From Rhodocyclaceae bacterium (GTDB taxonomy: Bacteria; Pseudomonadota; Gammaproteobacteria; Burkholderiales; Rhodocyclaceae): a stretch of DNA of 60,000 nucleotides. Position numbers and translations under genes: made by a program. Under the pieces are notes generated by a model, which saw only the letters and a list, made by a program, of their open reading frames with translations, was not told the DNA's origin and searched no databases. Shown here piece after piece: positions 42,156 to 51,074 of this stretch; positions within the stretch are counted from its first letter, which is position 1, and each line of letters starts with the position of its first letter. The DNA is taken from NCBI GenBank assembly GCA_028713915.1, contig JAQTNK010000004.1, forward strand, positions 1-60,000, in the 5' to 3' direction.

Positions 42156-43624
42156 CCGCGCCGGCCTTGCTCAAGGTCCAGCCCGTCATCCTCTGCGGCG
42201 GCTCGGGCACGCGGCTGTGGCCGCTGTCGCGCGCCGGCTTTCCCAAGCAGTTTCTCTGCCTCACCGGCAAGGAAAGCCTGTTTCAGCAGGCGGCGGCGCG
42301 CCTGGCGGCGCTGGGCGCCGCCGATATCGGCGTTTCCTCGCCATACATCGTCAGCAACGAAGACCACCGCTTTCTCGCCCTCGAACAGCTTCGCGAAGCC
42401 GGTATCGAAGTCGGTGCGGCCCTGCTCGAACCCGTCGGCCGGAACACTGCCCCAGCGCTGACGCTGGCCGCCTTGGCTGCGCTCGAGTCCGGCGCCGATC
42501 CGATTCTCGTCGTCACGCCGGCCGACCAGACCATCGCCGATCAGCCCGCCTTCACGGCCGCCATGCAGCAGGCGATCCGCGAAGCCGCTGCCGATGCCAT
42601 CGTCATTCTCGGCATTGCCCCCGATCGCCCGGAAACCGGTTACGGCTACATCAAGGTCGTTCCCGCGAACGACGGCACCGCTTCGCCGGCCGCGGCTCTT
42701 GCGGTCGATCGCTTCGTCGAAAAGCCGGATGCCGCCACTGCCCAGCGCTACCTGGCGGAAGGCGGCTACTACTGGAACGCCGGCATGTTCGTGCTCAAGG
42801 CGTCGGTGTGGATGGCAGCGCTGGAACGCTTCCGTCCGGACATCGCGCGGGCGACCCGCAGCGCCTGGGAAAAGCGCAGCACCGACGCCAACTTCGTGCG
42901 TCCGGGCAAAGACGAGTTTGCCGCCGTTCCTGCCGATTCCGTCGACTACGCCGTGATGGAGCGTTGCCCCGGCAGCGAGTTTCAGATCAGGATGGTGGCG
43001 CTGGACGCCGGCTGGAACGACCTCGGCGCCTGGGACGCCGTCTGGCAGGCGCTGCCCAAGGATGCCGCCGGCAACGCCCACTTCGGCGACGTGCTGACCA
43101 CCGACAGCCGCAACACGCTGGTGCATGCCACCAGCCGCCTCGTCAGCCTCGTCGGCGTGCGCGATCTCGTCGTCATCGAAACATCCGACGCCGTGTTGAT
43201 CGCCGATCGTAGCCGCAGCCAGGACGTCAAGGCGATCGTCGCGCAGCTGCAAGCCGGCAAGCGCGAAGAACACACGCTGCATCGCAAGGTCCATCGCCCC
43301 TGGGGCTGGTACGACAGCATCGACGACGGTCCGCGCTTCAAGGTCAAGCGCATCCAGGTCAAGCCCAAGGCGAGCCTGTCGCTGCAGAAGCACCATCATC
43401 GCGCCGAGCACTGGATCGTCGTCACGGGCACGGCCGAAATCACCTGCGGCGACAAGACGGTGCTGCTGACGGAAAACCAGTCCACCTACATTCCCCTGGG
43501 CGAAACGCATCGTCTGGCCAATCCAGGCACCATCCCGCTGGAAATCGTGGAAGTGCAGTCCGGGAGCTATCTGGGCGAAGACGACATCGTGCGTTTTGCC
43601 GACAACTACGGCCGGGATCAATGA
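42152..43624 (+). CDS. manC: Mannose-1-phosphate guanylyltransferase / mannose-6-phosphate isomerase
   Basis: This 490-residue bifunctional enzyme has the nucleotidyltransferase motif [13 protein letters not shown] and FPKQFL, the EKPD loop, and a C-terminal cupin with HRPWGWYD and [18 protein letters not shown]. It makes GDP-mannose and isomerises fructose-6-P. Its stop overlaps fcl by ATGA. It supplies the substrate for gmd and fcl in the same operon. Confidence 0.94.
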   Translation: MTAPALLKVQPVILCGGSGTRLWPLSRAGFPKQFLCLTGKESLFQQAAARLAALGAADIGVSSPYIVSNEDHRFLALEQLREAGIEVGAALLEPVGRNTAPALTLAALAALESGADPILVVTPADQTIADQPAFTAAMQQAIREAAADAIVILGIAPDRPETGYGYIKVVPANDGTASPAAALAVDRFVEKPDAATAQRYLAEGGYYWNAGMFVLKASVWMAALERFRPDIARATRSAWEKRSTDANFVRPGKDEFAAVPADSVDYAVMERCPGSEFQIRMVALDAGWNDLGAWDAVWQALPKDAAGNAHFGDVLTTDSRNTLVHATSRLVSLVGVRDLVVIETSDAVLIADRSRSQDVKAIVAQLQAGKREEHTLHRKVHRPWGWYDSIDDGPRFKVKRIQVKPKASLSLQKHHHRAEHWIVVTGTAEITCGDKTVLLTENQSTYIPLGETHRLANPGTIPLEIVEVQSGSYLGEDDIVRFADNYGRDQ

Positions 43625-44598
43625 CGAGCCTGGCCCAGCCGCCCAAGATCTACGTCGCCGGCCATCGCGGCATGGTGGGCGCCGCCATCGTGCGCGCGCT
43701 CGAAGCCAAGGGGCAAGCGAACATCGTCACCCGCACCCACGCCGATCTGGATCTGACGGACCAGGCCGCCGTGCGCGCCTTCTTTGCCTCGGAAAAGCCG
43801 GACCAGGTCTATCTGGCTGCCGCCAAGGTCGGAGGCATCCACGCCAACAACACCTATCCGGCGGAATTCATTTACCAGAACCTGATGATGGAGGCCAACA
43901 TCGTCGACGCGGCCTTTCGCAACGGCGTGAAGAAGCTGCTCTTCCTCGGGTCCAGCTGCATCTACCCGAAGCTCGCGCCGCAGCCGATGCGCGAGGATGC
44001 CCTGCTCACCGGCACGCTGGAAGCCACCAATGAGCCCTACGCCGTCGCCAAGATCGCCGGCATCAAGCTCTGCGAAAGCTACAACCGGCAATACGGCGCG
44101 AGTCACGGCGTCGACTACCGCAGCGTCATGCCGACGAACCTGTACGGCCCCGGCGACAACTACCACCCGGAAAACTCTCACGTCATCCCGGCGCTGATTC
44201 GCCGTTTTCACGAAGCCAAGCTTGCCGCCGCGCCCGGCGTCACCATCTGGGGCACGGGCACGCCAAAGCGCGAATTTCTTTATGTCGATGACATGGCCGC
44301 TGCCAGCGTCCATGTAATGAACCTCGACAAGGCGACCTACGATCGGCACACCCAGCCGATGCTCAGCCACATCAATGTCGGCTGCGGTCACGACATCACC
44401 ATCCGCGAACTGGCCGAAGCCATCGGCAAGACGATCGGCTACCAAGGCGAGATCCGGTTCGACCCGAGCAAGCCGGATGGCACCTCGCGCAAGCTGATGG
44501 ACAGCACCCGGCTCAATGCCTTGGGATGGCAGGCCAAAGTGGGGCTGGAAGAGGGTTTGGCCTTGGCCTACGCTGACTTTCTGGAGAGCGGAAAGTGA
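43621..44598 (+). CDS. fcl: GDP-L-fucose synthase
   Basis: This 325-residue SDR-type enzyme has the NADPH loop [14 protein letters not shown], the Ser in [10 protein letters not shown], and Tyr/Lys in [14 protein letters not shown]. It epimerises and reduces the Gmd product to GDP-L-fucose. Its stop overlaps the GTG of the HEPN gene, so the toxin gene is translated with it. Confidence 0.94.
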   Translation: MTSLAQPPKIYVAGHRGMVGAAIVRALEAKGQANIVTRTHADLDLTDQAAVRAFFASEKPDQVYLAAAKVGGIHANNTYPAEFIYQNLMMEANIVDAAFRNGVKKLLFLGSSCIYPKLAPQPMREDALLTGTLEATNEPYAVAKIAGIKLCESYNRQYGASHGVDYRSVMPTNLYGPGDNYHPENSHVIPALIRRFHEAKLAAAPGVTIWGTGTPKREFLYVDDMAAASVHVMNLDKATYDRHTQPMLSHINVGCGHDITIRELAEAIGKTIGYQGEIRFDPSKPDGTSRKLMDSTRLNALGWQAKVGLEEGLALAYADFLESGK

Positions 44599-45029
44599 CA
44601 ATTCCTTCCGGCCTGGACATCCGCTGGATACAGCGCTTCAGCAATTTCCAGAAGGCGTATCGGCAACTCGTGGACGCCGTCGAACTGAGCAAGCAAAGAC
44701 CGTTGTCTCAGCTTGAACAGCAAGGACTGATCAAGGCTTTCGAGTTCACTCAGGAACTTGCCTGGAATGTGTTGAAGGATTATTTCGAGTATCAGGGGAA
44801 TACGGCGATTACCGGCTCCCGAGACGCCCTCCGGGAGGCCTTTAAGCGAGGTCTGGTCGCGGATGGCGAGGGCTGGATGGATACCATCAAGAGCAGAAAC
44901 CGTTCATCGCATACCTACGACGAAAGAACCGCCGACCAGCTGGTACGAACTATTTCGGATCGTTACGTGAGCCTGTTCGACGAATTCAACAGCCGCATGC
45001 AGGATCTCGCCCGTAATGCATCCATCTGA
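44595..45029 (+). CDS. hepT: HEPN toxin, HepT-like (HI0074 family)
   Basis: This 144-residue all-helical protein has the HEPN motif R-x4-H-x-Y as R101 to H106 to Y108 (RNRSSHTY) and [15 protein letters not shown] at the N-terminus. HepT-type toxins are RNases that MntA disarms by adding AMPs to the Tyr. The GTG start overlaps fcl, and the 3' end overlaps the nucleotidyltransferase gene by 14 nt. The catalytic motif is intact. Confidence 0.83.
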   Translation: MTIPSGLDIRWIQRFSNFQKAYRQLVDAVELSKQRPLSQLEQQGLIKAFEFTQELAWNVLKDYFEYQGNTAITGSRDALREAFKRGLVADGEGWMDTIKSRNRSSHTYDERTADQLVRTISDRYVSLFDEFNSRMQDLARNASI

Positions 45030-45342
45030 CGCGCCTTCGGGTTGCTTTGGCCTACCGCAAGCCGTGGTCGACCAGATCAACAGCATCTTGACTGGCTACC
45101 CAAGCATTGATCGCGTGGTCATTTATGGCTCAAGAGCCAAAGGCAACTTTCGGCCGGGTTCGGACATTGATCTGACGGTGATCGGCGATCGCTTTAGCGA
45201 GGCTGAACTGCTCAGACTTGAAACCCAGTTGGACGACCTGCTGTTGCCTTATTCAATTGATCTTAGTCGTTTCCAAGCGATACAAAGCCAAGATCTTATC
45301 GATCATATCAACCGAGTTGGAAGATCCTTTTACTCAAAATGA
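45016..45342 (+). CDS. mntA: MNT-type nucleotidyltransferase antitoxin, MntA-like
   Basis: This 108-residue minimal nucleotidyltransferase keeps GS-x10-D-x-D exactly (G38-S39, D50, D52; sequence GSRAKGNFRPGSDIDL). It probably AMPylates the HEPN toxin encoded just upstream. Its stop overlaps the gmd ATG, so this pair sits inside a translationally coupled fcl-hepT-mntA-gmd chain. Confidence 0.85.
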   Translation: MHPSDAPSGCFGLPQAVVDQINSILTGYPSIDRVVIYGSRAKGNFRPGSDIDLTVIGDRFSEAELLRLETQLDDLLLPYSIDLSRFQAIQSQDLIDHINRVGRSFYSK

Positions 45343-47465
45343 CTATTGCCAGCACGCCGCGAGTCGCCCTCATCACCGGCATCACCGGCCAGGACGGCGC
45401 CTATCTTGCCGAATTCCTGCTCAACAAAGGCTACATCGTCCACGGCATCAAGCGCCGCACCAGCCTTTTCAATACGGACCGCATCGATCACCTGTACAAG
45501 GACCGTCACGAGAAGGATGTGCGCTTCTTTCTGCATCACGGCGACCTGACGGATTCGTCGAGCCTCGTGCGCATCATCCAGGAGACGCAGCCGAATGAAA
45601 TCTACAACCTCGCCGCCCAGTCACATGTGGCGGTGAGCTTCGAGGAGCCGGAGTACACCGCCAACTCCGATGCCCTCGGCGCCCTGCGCATCCTGGAAGC
45701 CATCCGCATCCTCGGCCTGGAAAAGAAGACGCGCTTCTACCAGGCCTCCACCTCCGAACTCTACGGTCTGGTGCAGGAAATCCCGCAGAAGGAGACCACG
45801 CCCTTCTATCCGCGCAGCCCCTATGCCGTAGCCAAGCTCTACGCCTACTGGATCACGGTCAACTATCGTGAAGCCTACGGCTTCTATGCCTGCAACGGCA
45901 TCCTCTTCAACCACGAGTGCATTTCGATCGACATGCCGCTCATTGTGCGCTCCGGCACATTGGTGGACGTTGTTACACCCGACGAATTGGTACCGCTACG
46001 TCGCAAAGGGCAAAGCGTCCAGCACTTCGAAGTTCCAGGACTCGAAGTCTGGGATGGGGAGGGTTGGTCCGGCGTCGTCGGAATTACGGCTACGCGAAGG
46101 CGGCGGAAAGATAAGAATCACCGGTTATTGTCCATTGAGGCCCGTGGTGGCGTGGTCACTTGCAGTGCCCACCACACAATGATCAGGTCCAACGGCGCGG
46201 AGTGTCGCGCCGACGAATTAGCGAGCGGCGAATCGGTATTGCTTGCCGGGAAAATGCCTCAGTCTCCCGAGTGGACGGTGCTGACGAAAGAGATGGCGGA
46301 GTTTCTTGGCCTGATGACTGCCGACGGATATGTACCCGATATCAAGCGGACGGTGGTCCAGTTTACGAACAACGATCCGCGACTGCAGGCCCGAGTCGGT
46401 GAGCTTTGGTCCAAGCTTTTCCTGGGAAGAGGACGGCTTGCCAAGGGGGTGTCTGGCTTCGGTCCCCAGGGCGTCATGCAAGGGTATTTAAGTGGCGCGG
46501 GCGGTACTGCTGTTCGGTGGTTGCGAGAGCAAATATATGCCGTGAACGGGTTGAAACGTGTCCCCGCCCTCATACTGAACGCCAGCAAGGAAATCCAGGC
46601 GGCCTTCTTGAACGGCTATTACGCGGGGGATGGACTCAAGGCTGGGAAAGGTGAGAGTATAAAAACCAATTCCCCTTTGCTGGCGCAAGGCTTGTACTGG
46701 CTTTATGCCAACCAGGAGCGCCTGTCGTCGGTCTACGTGGAGCGCCGCAACGGCCACAATTACTACCAGTTGAATCCCGGGACAGCCACACCCAATGGCG
46801 GCAAGGGACAACACTTGCGCAAACCCGCCGATGAGATTCGGTTGGTAGCCGACGGTTGCTGTAGTGATGATGAATGGATATTCGACTTGGAAACCGGGTC
46901 GGCGCGCTTTATGGCTGGGATTGGGCGGATAGTCGTGCACAACAGCCCGATTCGCGGCGAAACCTTTGTCACCCGCAAGATCACCCGGGCGTTGGCCAGG
47001 ATCAAGCTGGGCCTACAGGATTGCGTGTATCTGGGCAACCTCAATGCCAAGCGCGACTGGGGCCATGCCCGCGACTACGTCGAGATGCAATGGCTGATGC
47101 TGCAGCAGGAAAAGCCCGAAGACTTCGTCATCGCCACGGGCGTGCAATACAGCGTGCGGGATTTCGTCAATGCTGCCGCGAAGGAACTGGGCATGGAGAT
47201 TCGCTGGGAAGGCGAAGGCGCTGAAGAGAAGGGCTACGACATTCACGGCAAATGCGTCGTTGCCGTCGATCCGCGCTACTTTCGTCCGACGGAAGTGGAA
47301 ACCTTGCTGGGCGACCCGACCAAGGCTAAGGAGAAACTGGGGTGGACGCCGAGAACTACTTTTGATGAACTCGTGGCTGAGATGGTGCGTGAGGATCTTA
47401 AGTCGGCCGAGCGGGATGAACTTGTCAAGGATCATGGCTACAAGGCCATGGATTATCATGAGTGA
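45339..47465 (+). CDS. gmd: GDP-mannose 4,6-dehydratase containing an intein
   Basis: The 708-residue precursor is Gmd split by a 342-residue intein. N-extein (1-193) has GITGQDGAYLAEFLL, catalytic Thr138 and Glu140 in STSELYG, and Tyr162/Lys166 in SPYAVAKLY. The C-extein (536-708) resumes exactly at SPIRGETFVTRKITRA. Joined exteins give 366 residues, the normal Gmd length, with the motif NHESPIRGE restored. Gmd makes GDP-4-keto-6-deoxymannose, the substrate of fcl. Its ATG overlaps mntA. The intein region has a base composition unlike the extein codons. Confidence 0.95.
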   Translation: MTIASTPRVALITGITGQDGAYLAEFLLNKGYIVHGIKRRTSLFNTDRIDHLYKDRHEKDVRFFLHHGDLTDSSSLVRIIQETQPNEIYNLAAQSHVAVSFEEPEYTANSDALGALRILEAIRILGLEKKTRFYQASTSELYGLVQEIPQKETTPFYPRSPYAVAKLYAYWITVNYREAYGFYACNGILFNHECISIDMPLIVRSGTLVDVVTPDELVPLRRKGQSVQHFEVPGLEVWDGEGWSGVVGITATRRRRKDKNHRLLSIEARGGVVTCSAHHTMIRSNGAECRADELASGESVLLAGKMPQSPEWTVLTKEMAEFLGLMTADGYVPDIKRTVVQFTNNDPRLQARVGELWSKLFLGRGRLAKGVSGFGPQGVMQGYLSGAGGTAVRWLREQIYAVNGLKRVPALILNASKEIQAAFLNGYYAGDGLKAGKGESIKTNSPLLAQGLYWLYANQERLSSVYVERRNGHNYYQLNPGTATPNGGKGQHLRKPADEIRLVADGCCSDDEWIFDLETGSARFMAGIGRIVVHNSPIRGETFVTRKITRALARIKLGLQDCVYLGNLNAKRDWGHARDYVEMQWLMLQQEKPEDFVIATGVQYSVRDFVNAAAKELGMEIRWEGEGAEEKGYDIHGKCVVAVDPRYFRPTEVETLLGDPTKAKEKLGWTPRTTFDELVAEMVREDLKSAERDELVKDHGYKAMDYHE
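45918..46943 (+). mobile_element. Intein with LAGLIDADG homing endonuclease in gmd
   Basis: 342 codons (Cys194-Asn535) lie in frame in gmd. Splicing features are Cys1 (CISIDMPLIV), block B VTCSAHHTMI, terminal block F/G ARFMAGIGRIVVHN with penultimate His and last Asn, and Ser at +1. This is a standard class 1 layout. Two LAGLIDADG motifs are seen: FLGLMTADGY (near residue 323) and NGYYAGDG (near residue 425), with the acidic residues kept, so the endonuclease may be active. The insertion point NHE/SPIRG is a conserved substrate-site motif. Confidence 0.93.
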
Positions 47466-47808
47466 CCCATCTACTCACCGTTGTTTACGGTGCGGCTGAC
47501 GTATTGGTCTTCAAAACAGGTTTTAAATGCGCACAGCCAACGCGCCTTGGCCCAACAGTTGGGCAGAGTTTATGGCGTATGAATTACTCTCTCAATGTCT
47601 TGATGAATAAAAAGCGTCGTTAAACTAGAAAATTCTTAGATTAGCAAATCTAAGAATAAGTATGTCTACGGCACCCGACCGGCACGCAACCTGGTGTTCC
47701 TCGAATGCAAGACGGAGAGTCGGAAGCACTGAAGGCCGAGATGGAGACTATGCAGCGAGAGAATGGTCGTATCAACGCCCTTAACTTTTACAACTTAGGG
47801 AAGTTATT
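47466..47808. other. Gene-poor junction after gmd with inverted repeat and debris
   Basis: The 343 nt between gmd and the FkbM gene hold a long AT-rich perfect inverted repeat (47632-47657) and only short frames. One frame near 47705-47820 reads SEALKAEMETMQREN and may be a broken gene end, but no family could be named. Base composition shifts from GC-rich to A+T-rich across it, so it looks like a recombination boundary. Confidence 0.55.
47632..47657. repeat. Perfect 11-bp inverted repeat
   Basis: Arms ATTCTTAGATT and AATCTAAGAAT are separated by AGCA. There is no T tract after it on either strand, so terminator use is doubtful. It could be an operator of a lost gene. Confidence 0.7.
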
Positions 47809-48699
47809 GTGTCCTTCATGAGCTTAATTGGTACGATCGTTAATCAACCGCTGAATCGCGATAAAAAATTAAAATCAATCTCGCGCTTTTTTAAATGGCA
47901 AATTAGCAGCCGTCTTGCGCCTGGAGCCATTATTTTTGAATGGGTTAATGGATCAAAATTCAAAGTCAAGTCCGGTGAAACTGGATTAACTGGGAACATT
48001 TATGCGGGTCTCCACGAGTTTCCTGATATGGCATTTTTGTTGCATTTCTTGAGGCCTGGTGATTTTTTTGTAGACGTAGGTGCGAATGTCGGCTCTTACA
48101 CAATATTGGCATGCGCCGCAATTGGGGCCAAAGGGTGCGCGTTTGAGCCAGTTCTAAGCACCTATGAAAGACTCGTCGAAAACGTAAGATTAAATCACCT
48201 TGAGGACAAGGTGCAGTGTATCAACAAAGGCGTTGGTGCAAAAAATGGAACTCTTTCCTTTACCAGTCAAGTCGATACAATGAACCACGCACTGGCCCAG
48301 GGAGAAGAAAGTGAAAACTCCATAATCGTTGAGCTTGTCTCACTTGATGATTCATTAGGCGGGGGCGCTCCGGAACTAATGAAGGTGGACGTCGAGGGAT
48401 TCGAAACTAATGTCTTGAATGGTGCAGGGAAGACTCTAAGCAATAAACGACTCCGCTGTGTAATTATGGAGCTAAATGGATGCGGAAGTCGTTATGGATT
48501 TGATGAATCAAAAATTCTTAAATCTATGGCTGAATTCGGATTTAAGACATATTCTTATGATGCCTTTTCCAGACAGCTTATCAACCTCGGTGGCAAGAAT
48601 CATAAATCCAGTAATACTTTATTTATTCGAGATGAGTTATTTGTGATTGATCGGCTGCGAAGGGCGCCAAAAGTTTCGCTCTTAGACAAGCAATTTTGA
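47809..48699 (+). CDS. FkbM-family methyltransferase
   Basis: This 296-residue SAM-dependent enzyme has motif I FFVDVGANVGSYTILA, FEPVLSTYERL, and the FkbM signature LMKVDVEGFETNVLNGA. FkbM enzymes O-methylate sugars or other small substrates. GTG 47809 or ATG 47818 could be the start. Its A+T content is far above that of the genes before it, indicating transfer. It probably decorates a sugar of this polysaccharide. Confidence 0.88.
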   Translation: MSFMSLIGTIVNQPLNRDKKLKSISRFFKWQISSRLAPGAIIFEWVNGSKFKVKSGETGLTGNIYAGLHEFPDMAFLLHFLRPGDFFVDVGANVGSYTILACAAIGAKGCAFEPVLSTYERLVENVRLNHLEDKVQCINKGVGAKNGTLSFTSQVDTMNHALAQGEESENSIIVELVSLDDSLGGGAPELMKVDVEGFETNVLNGAGKTLSNKRLRCVIMELNGCGSRYGFDESKILKSMAEFGFKTYSYDAFSRQLINLGGKNHKSSNTLFIRDELFVIDRLRRAPKVSLLDKQF

Positions 48700-48817
48700 C
48701 ACATACAGATGCCGCTCCTGCCATTCATTCCACTCCTGATAACCTCACCATGGATTAAACTTAATTGTTCCTATTTGGTTCAATAGCAACCATACCCATT
48801 CGCTCAGGATCAAACCG

Positions 48818-50131
48818 TTGATTATAGGATTGAACAAATTAGTCGCCCATGAAGGCTTCCGCCGATACGCGGTCAATGCCTCGTGGCTTATTGCCGAGAA
48901 AATTTTGCGTATGTCTGTCGGCCTGATTGTAGGCATTTGGATCGCCCGCTATCTTGGCCCTGAACAGTTTGGCTTGTTCAGTTATGCCCAAAGCTTTGTT
49001 TTCCTCTTTACGGCAATTGCTACGTTGGGACTCGACGGGATCGTGGTGCGGGAACTGGTCAAAGACGAAGGTCGACGGGATACTCTGCTGGGCTCCGCAT
49101 TCGGACTAAAGCTCGTTGGCGCCATACTGATTCTGCCCATGCTGGTGTTGGCGGTGCAATTGACCAGCAACGACAATTACACCAATCTACTGGTGTTTAT
49201 CATTGCCTCGGGTACCATATTCCAAAGCTTCAACGTGATTGACTTCTACTACCAATCCAAAGTGCTTTGCAAATATGTCGCATTCGCCAACAGTTTGTCA
49301 CTCGTATTGTCCAGTGTCGTTAAGATTCTGGCACTTCTGAACGAAGCGCCGCTGTATTCCTTTGCGCTTATCACGCTTTTTGACTCCGCAGTTTTGGCGG
49401 CTGGGTTGATTTATTATTACAAAACAGCCTCGCGCCTCAAATTATTTACCTGGAGATTTGACTGCCAAATTGCCAAAACCCTACTGAAAGACTCATGGTC
49501 GTTGGCTTTATCTAGCTTGGTCGTCTCACTTTACATGAAAATTGACCAGGTAATGATTAAAGAAATGATGAACGCTGAAGCTGTTGGTCAATATGCTGCG
49601 GCAGTTAGATTAAGTGAGTCGTGGTACTTTATTCCGATGGCTATTTCAACATCCGTTTTCCCAGCCATAGTTAACGCTAAGCAAGTAACCGAAGGCCATT
49701 ATCTAAAGAGGCTGCGCAGTCTCTATACCCTCATGATTTGGCTCGGTATTGCAATTGCTATCCCCATGACATTCCTGAGTAAATGGGTCGTATTGTTTTT
49801 ATATGGCAGTGCTTATCACCAAGCGGGTGAGGTATTGATGATTCATGCTTGGTCCGGTATTTTTGCCTCGTTGCTGGTGGCGAGTGGAAGATGGTATATT
49901 AATGAAAACCTATCCATTTTAGCGTTTTACAGAAATCTTGGGGCTTGCGTTCTTAATATAGTGCTAAATGTCTTGCTGATCGGAGAGTATGGAATTAAGG
50001 GTGCCGCGGTTGCAACATTGCTCGCCTTGATTTTATCTTCGTATTTATTTGATGCTTTCAATAAACGGACAAGGATGCAGTTTCGTATAAAAACACAAGC
50101 GCTTTTGTTGAGGCCGAATGATTGTGAGTAA
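48818..50131 (+). CDS. wzx: Wzx-type polysaccharide flippase
   Basis: This 437-residue membrane protein has about 12 helices and the MATE/PST family opening (ASWLIAEKILRMSVGLIVGIW, ARYLGPEQFGLFSYAQSFV). It flips undecaprenyl-PP-linked repeat units. TTG 48818 is preceded by AGGA with an 8-nt gap; TTG 48830 is an alternative. It overlaps the pyruvyltransferase-like gene by 14 nt. Confidence 0.88.
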   Translation: MIIGLNKLVAHEGFRRYAVNASWLIAEKILRMSVGLIVGIWIARYLGPEQFGLFSYAQSFVFLFTAIATLGLDGIVVRELVKDEGRRDTLLGSAFGLKLVGAILILPMLVLAVQLTSNDNYTNLLVFIIASGTIFQSFNVIDFYYQSKVLCKYVAFANSLSLVLSSVVKILALLNEAPLYSFALITLFDSAVLAAGLIYYYKTASRLKLFTWRFDCQIAKTLLKDSWSLALSSLVVSLYMKIDQVMIKEMMNAEAVGQYAAAVRLSESWYFIPMAISTSVFPAIVNAKQVTEGHYLKRLRSLYTLMIWLGIAIAIPMTFLSKWVVLFLYGSAYHQAGEVLMIHAWSGIFASLLVASGRWYINENLSILAFYRNLGACVLNIVLNVLLIGEYGIKGAAVATLLALILSSYLFDAFNKRTRMQFRIKTQALLLRPNDCE

Positions 50132-51074
50132 GATATTAGTTTTCGATACGAGTGTTGCAACGGAAAACTTGGGAGATTTAATTATTCTTGATGCTGTGCG
50201 CAGTCATTTAAGAGGGCTTTTTCCAGGTTCATATTTCTCGAACACATCCACGCATGAAGTCATTGGCCGGCTAAGTTATCGATTGAATCGTATCGCAGAT
50301 TATTCATTTGTGGCAGGAACTAATTTATTATGTTCGAATATGGATAGCTATAATCAATGGAAGATAAATCTATTTGATGCCCTGTTTATAAGGAATATCA
50401 TATTAATGGGAGTTGGCTGGTGGCAATATCAAAAAGATCCAAATTTTTATACACAATTCTTATATAAGATAGTACTTCATAAGAAAATCCTGCATTCAGT
50501 TAGGGATGGCTATGCACTGAATAAGCTAAGGGCTGCTGGCTTTCAAAATGTAATTAATACGGGCTGCCCAACAACATGGGATTTAACACCTGGTTTTTGT
50601 AGCGGAATGCCACGCACGAAAGCGGAAGACGTTGTTTTTACTTTGACTGATTATAATAGGAATAATGAACTTGATAAGAAATTAATTGCTACTTTAAGGC
50701 GGCATTATCTGAAAGTGTATTATTGGCCACAAGGCGCCGGTGATTTGGAATATCTTGGTTCATTGGGATCGGAAGGTATTAAGTCATTAAATCCCTCATT
50801 AGAGGCATACGATCAGTTATTGGCGTCTTCGAATTCGTTGGATTACGTTGGAACGCGTCTACACGCAGGCATTAGAGCTTTGCAACATAAGAGAAGAAGC
50901 ATTATCTTGGCCGTTGATAATCGCGCGACCGAGATGCATAAGGATATTAATTTGCCCGTTGTGCAGCGTACAGACGTGACTAAATTGGTGCGGATGATCA
51001 AGGGAGCTTGGGATCCCGAAATACGGATAAATGAAGAAGCTATTTTAAGTTGGAAGGCGCAGTTTATATCGTGA
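50118..51074 (+). CDS. Polysaccharide pyruvyl transferase family protein
   Basis: This 318-residue protein has the family pattern TENLGDLIILDAVRSHL at the N-terminus and DYVGTRLHAGIRALQHKRRSI near the C-terminus, as in CsaB and other ketal pyruvyltransferases. It probably adds pyruvate to a sugar residue from PEP. It is strongly A+T-rich. Its stop overlaps the next GTG. Confidence 0.83.
   Translation: MIVSKILVFDTSVATENLGDLIILDAVRSHLRGLFPGSYFSNTSTHEVIGRLSYRLNRIADYSFVAGTNLLCSNMDSYNQWKINLFDALFIRNIILMGVGWWQYQKDPNFYTQFLYKIVLHKKILHSVRDGYALNKLRAAGFQNVINTGCPTTWDLTPGFCSGMPRTKAEDVVFTLTDYNRNNELDKKLIATLRRHYLKVYYWPQGAGDLEYLGSLGSEGIKSLNPSLEAYDQLLASSNSLDYVGTRLHAGIRALQHKRRSIILAVDNRATEMHKDINLPVVQRTDVTKLVRMIKGAWDPEIRINEEAILSWKAQFIS

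Noticed and set aside
45339..47465. Treating the extra length of gmd as a frameshift fusion with a separate gene
   Set aside because: The frame is continuous and the insert has intein ends and motifs; exteins rejoin at a conserved motif.
47661..47820. A transposase remnant after gmd
   Set aside because: Only a short coiled-coil-like stretch is seen, with no inverted terminal repeats or catalytic motifs.
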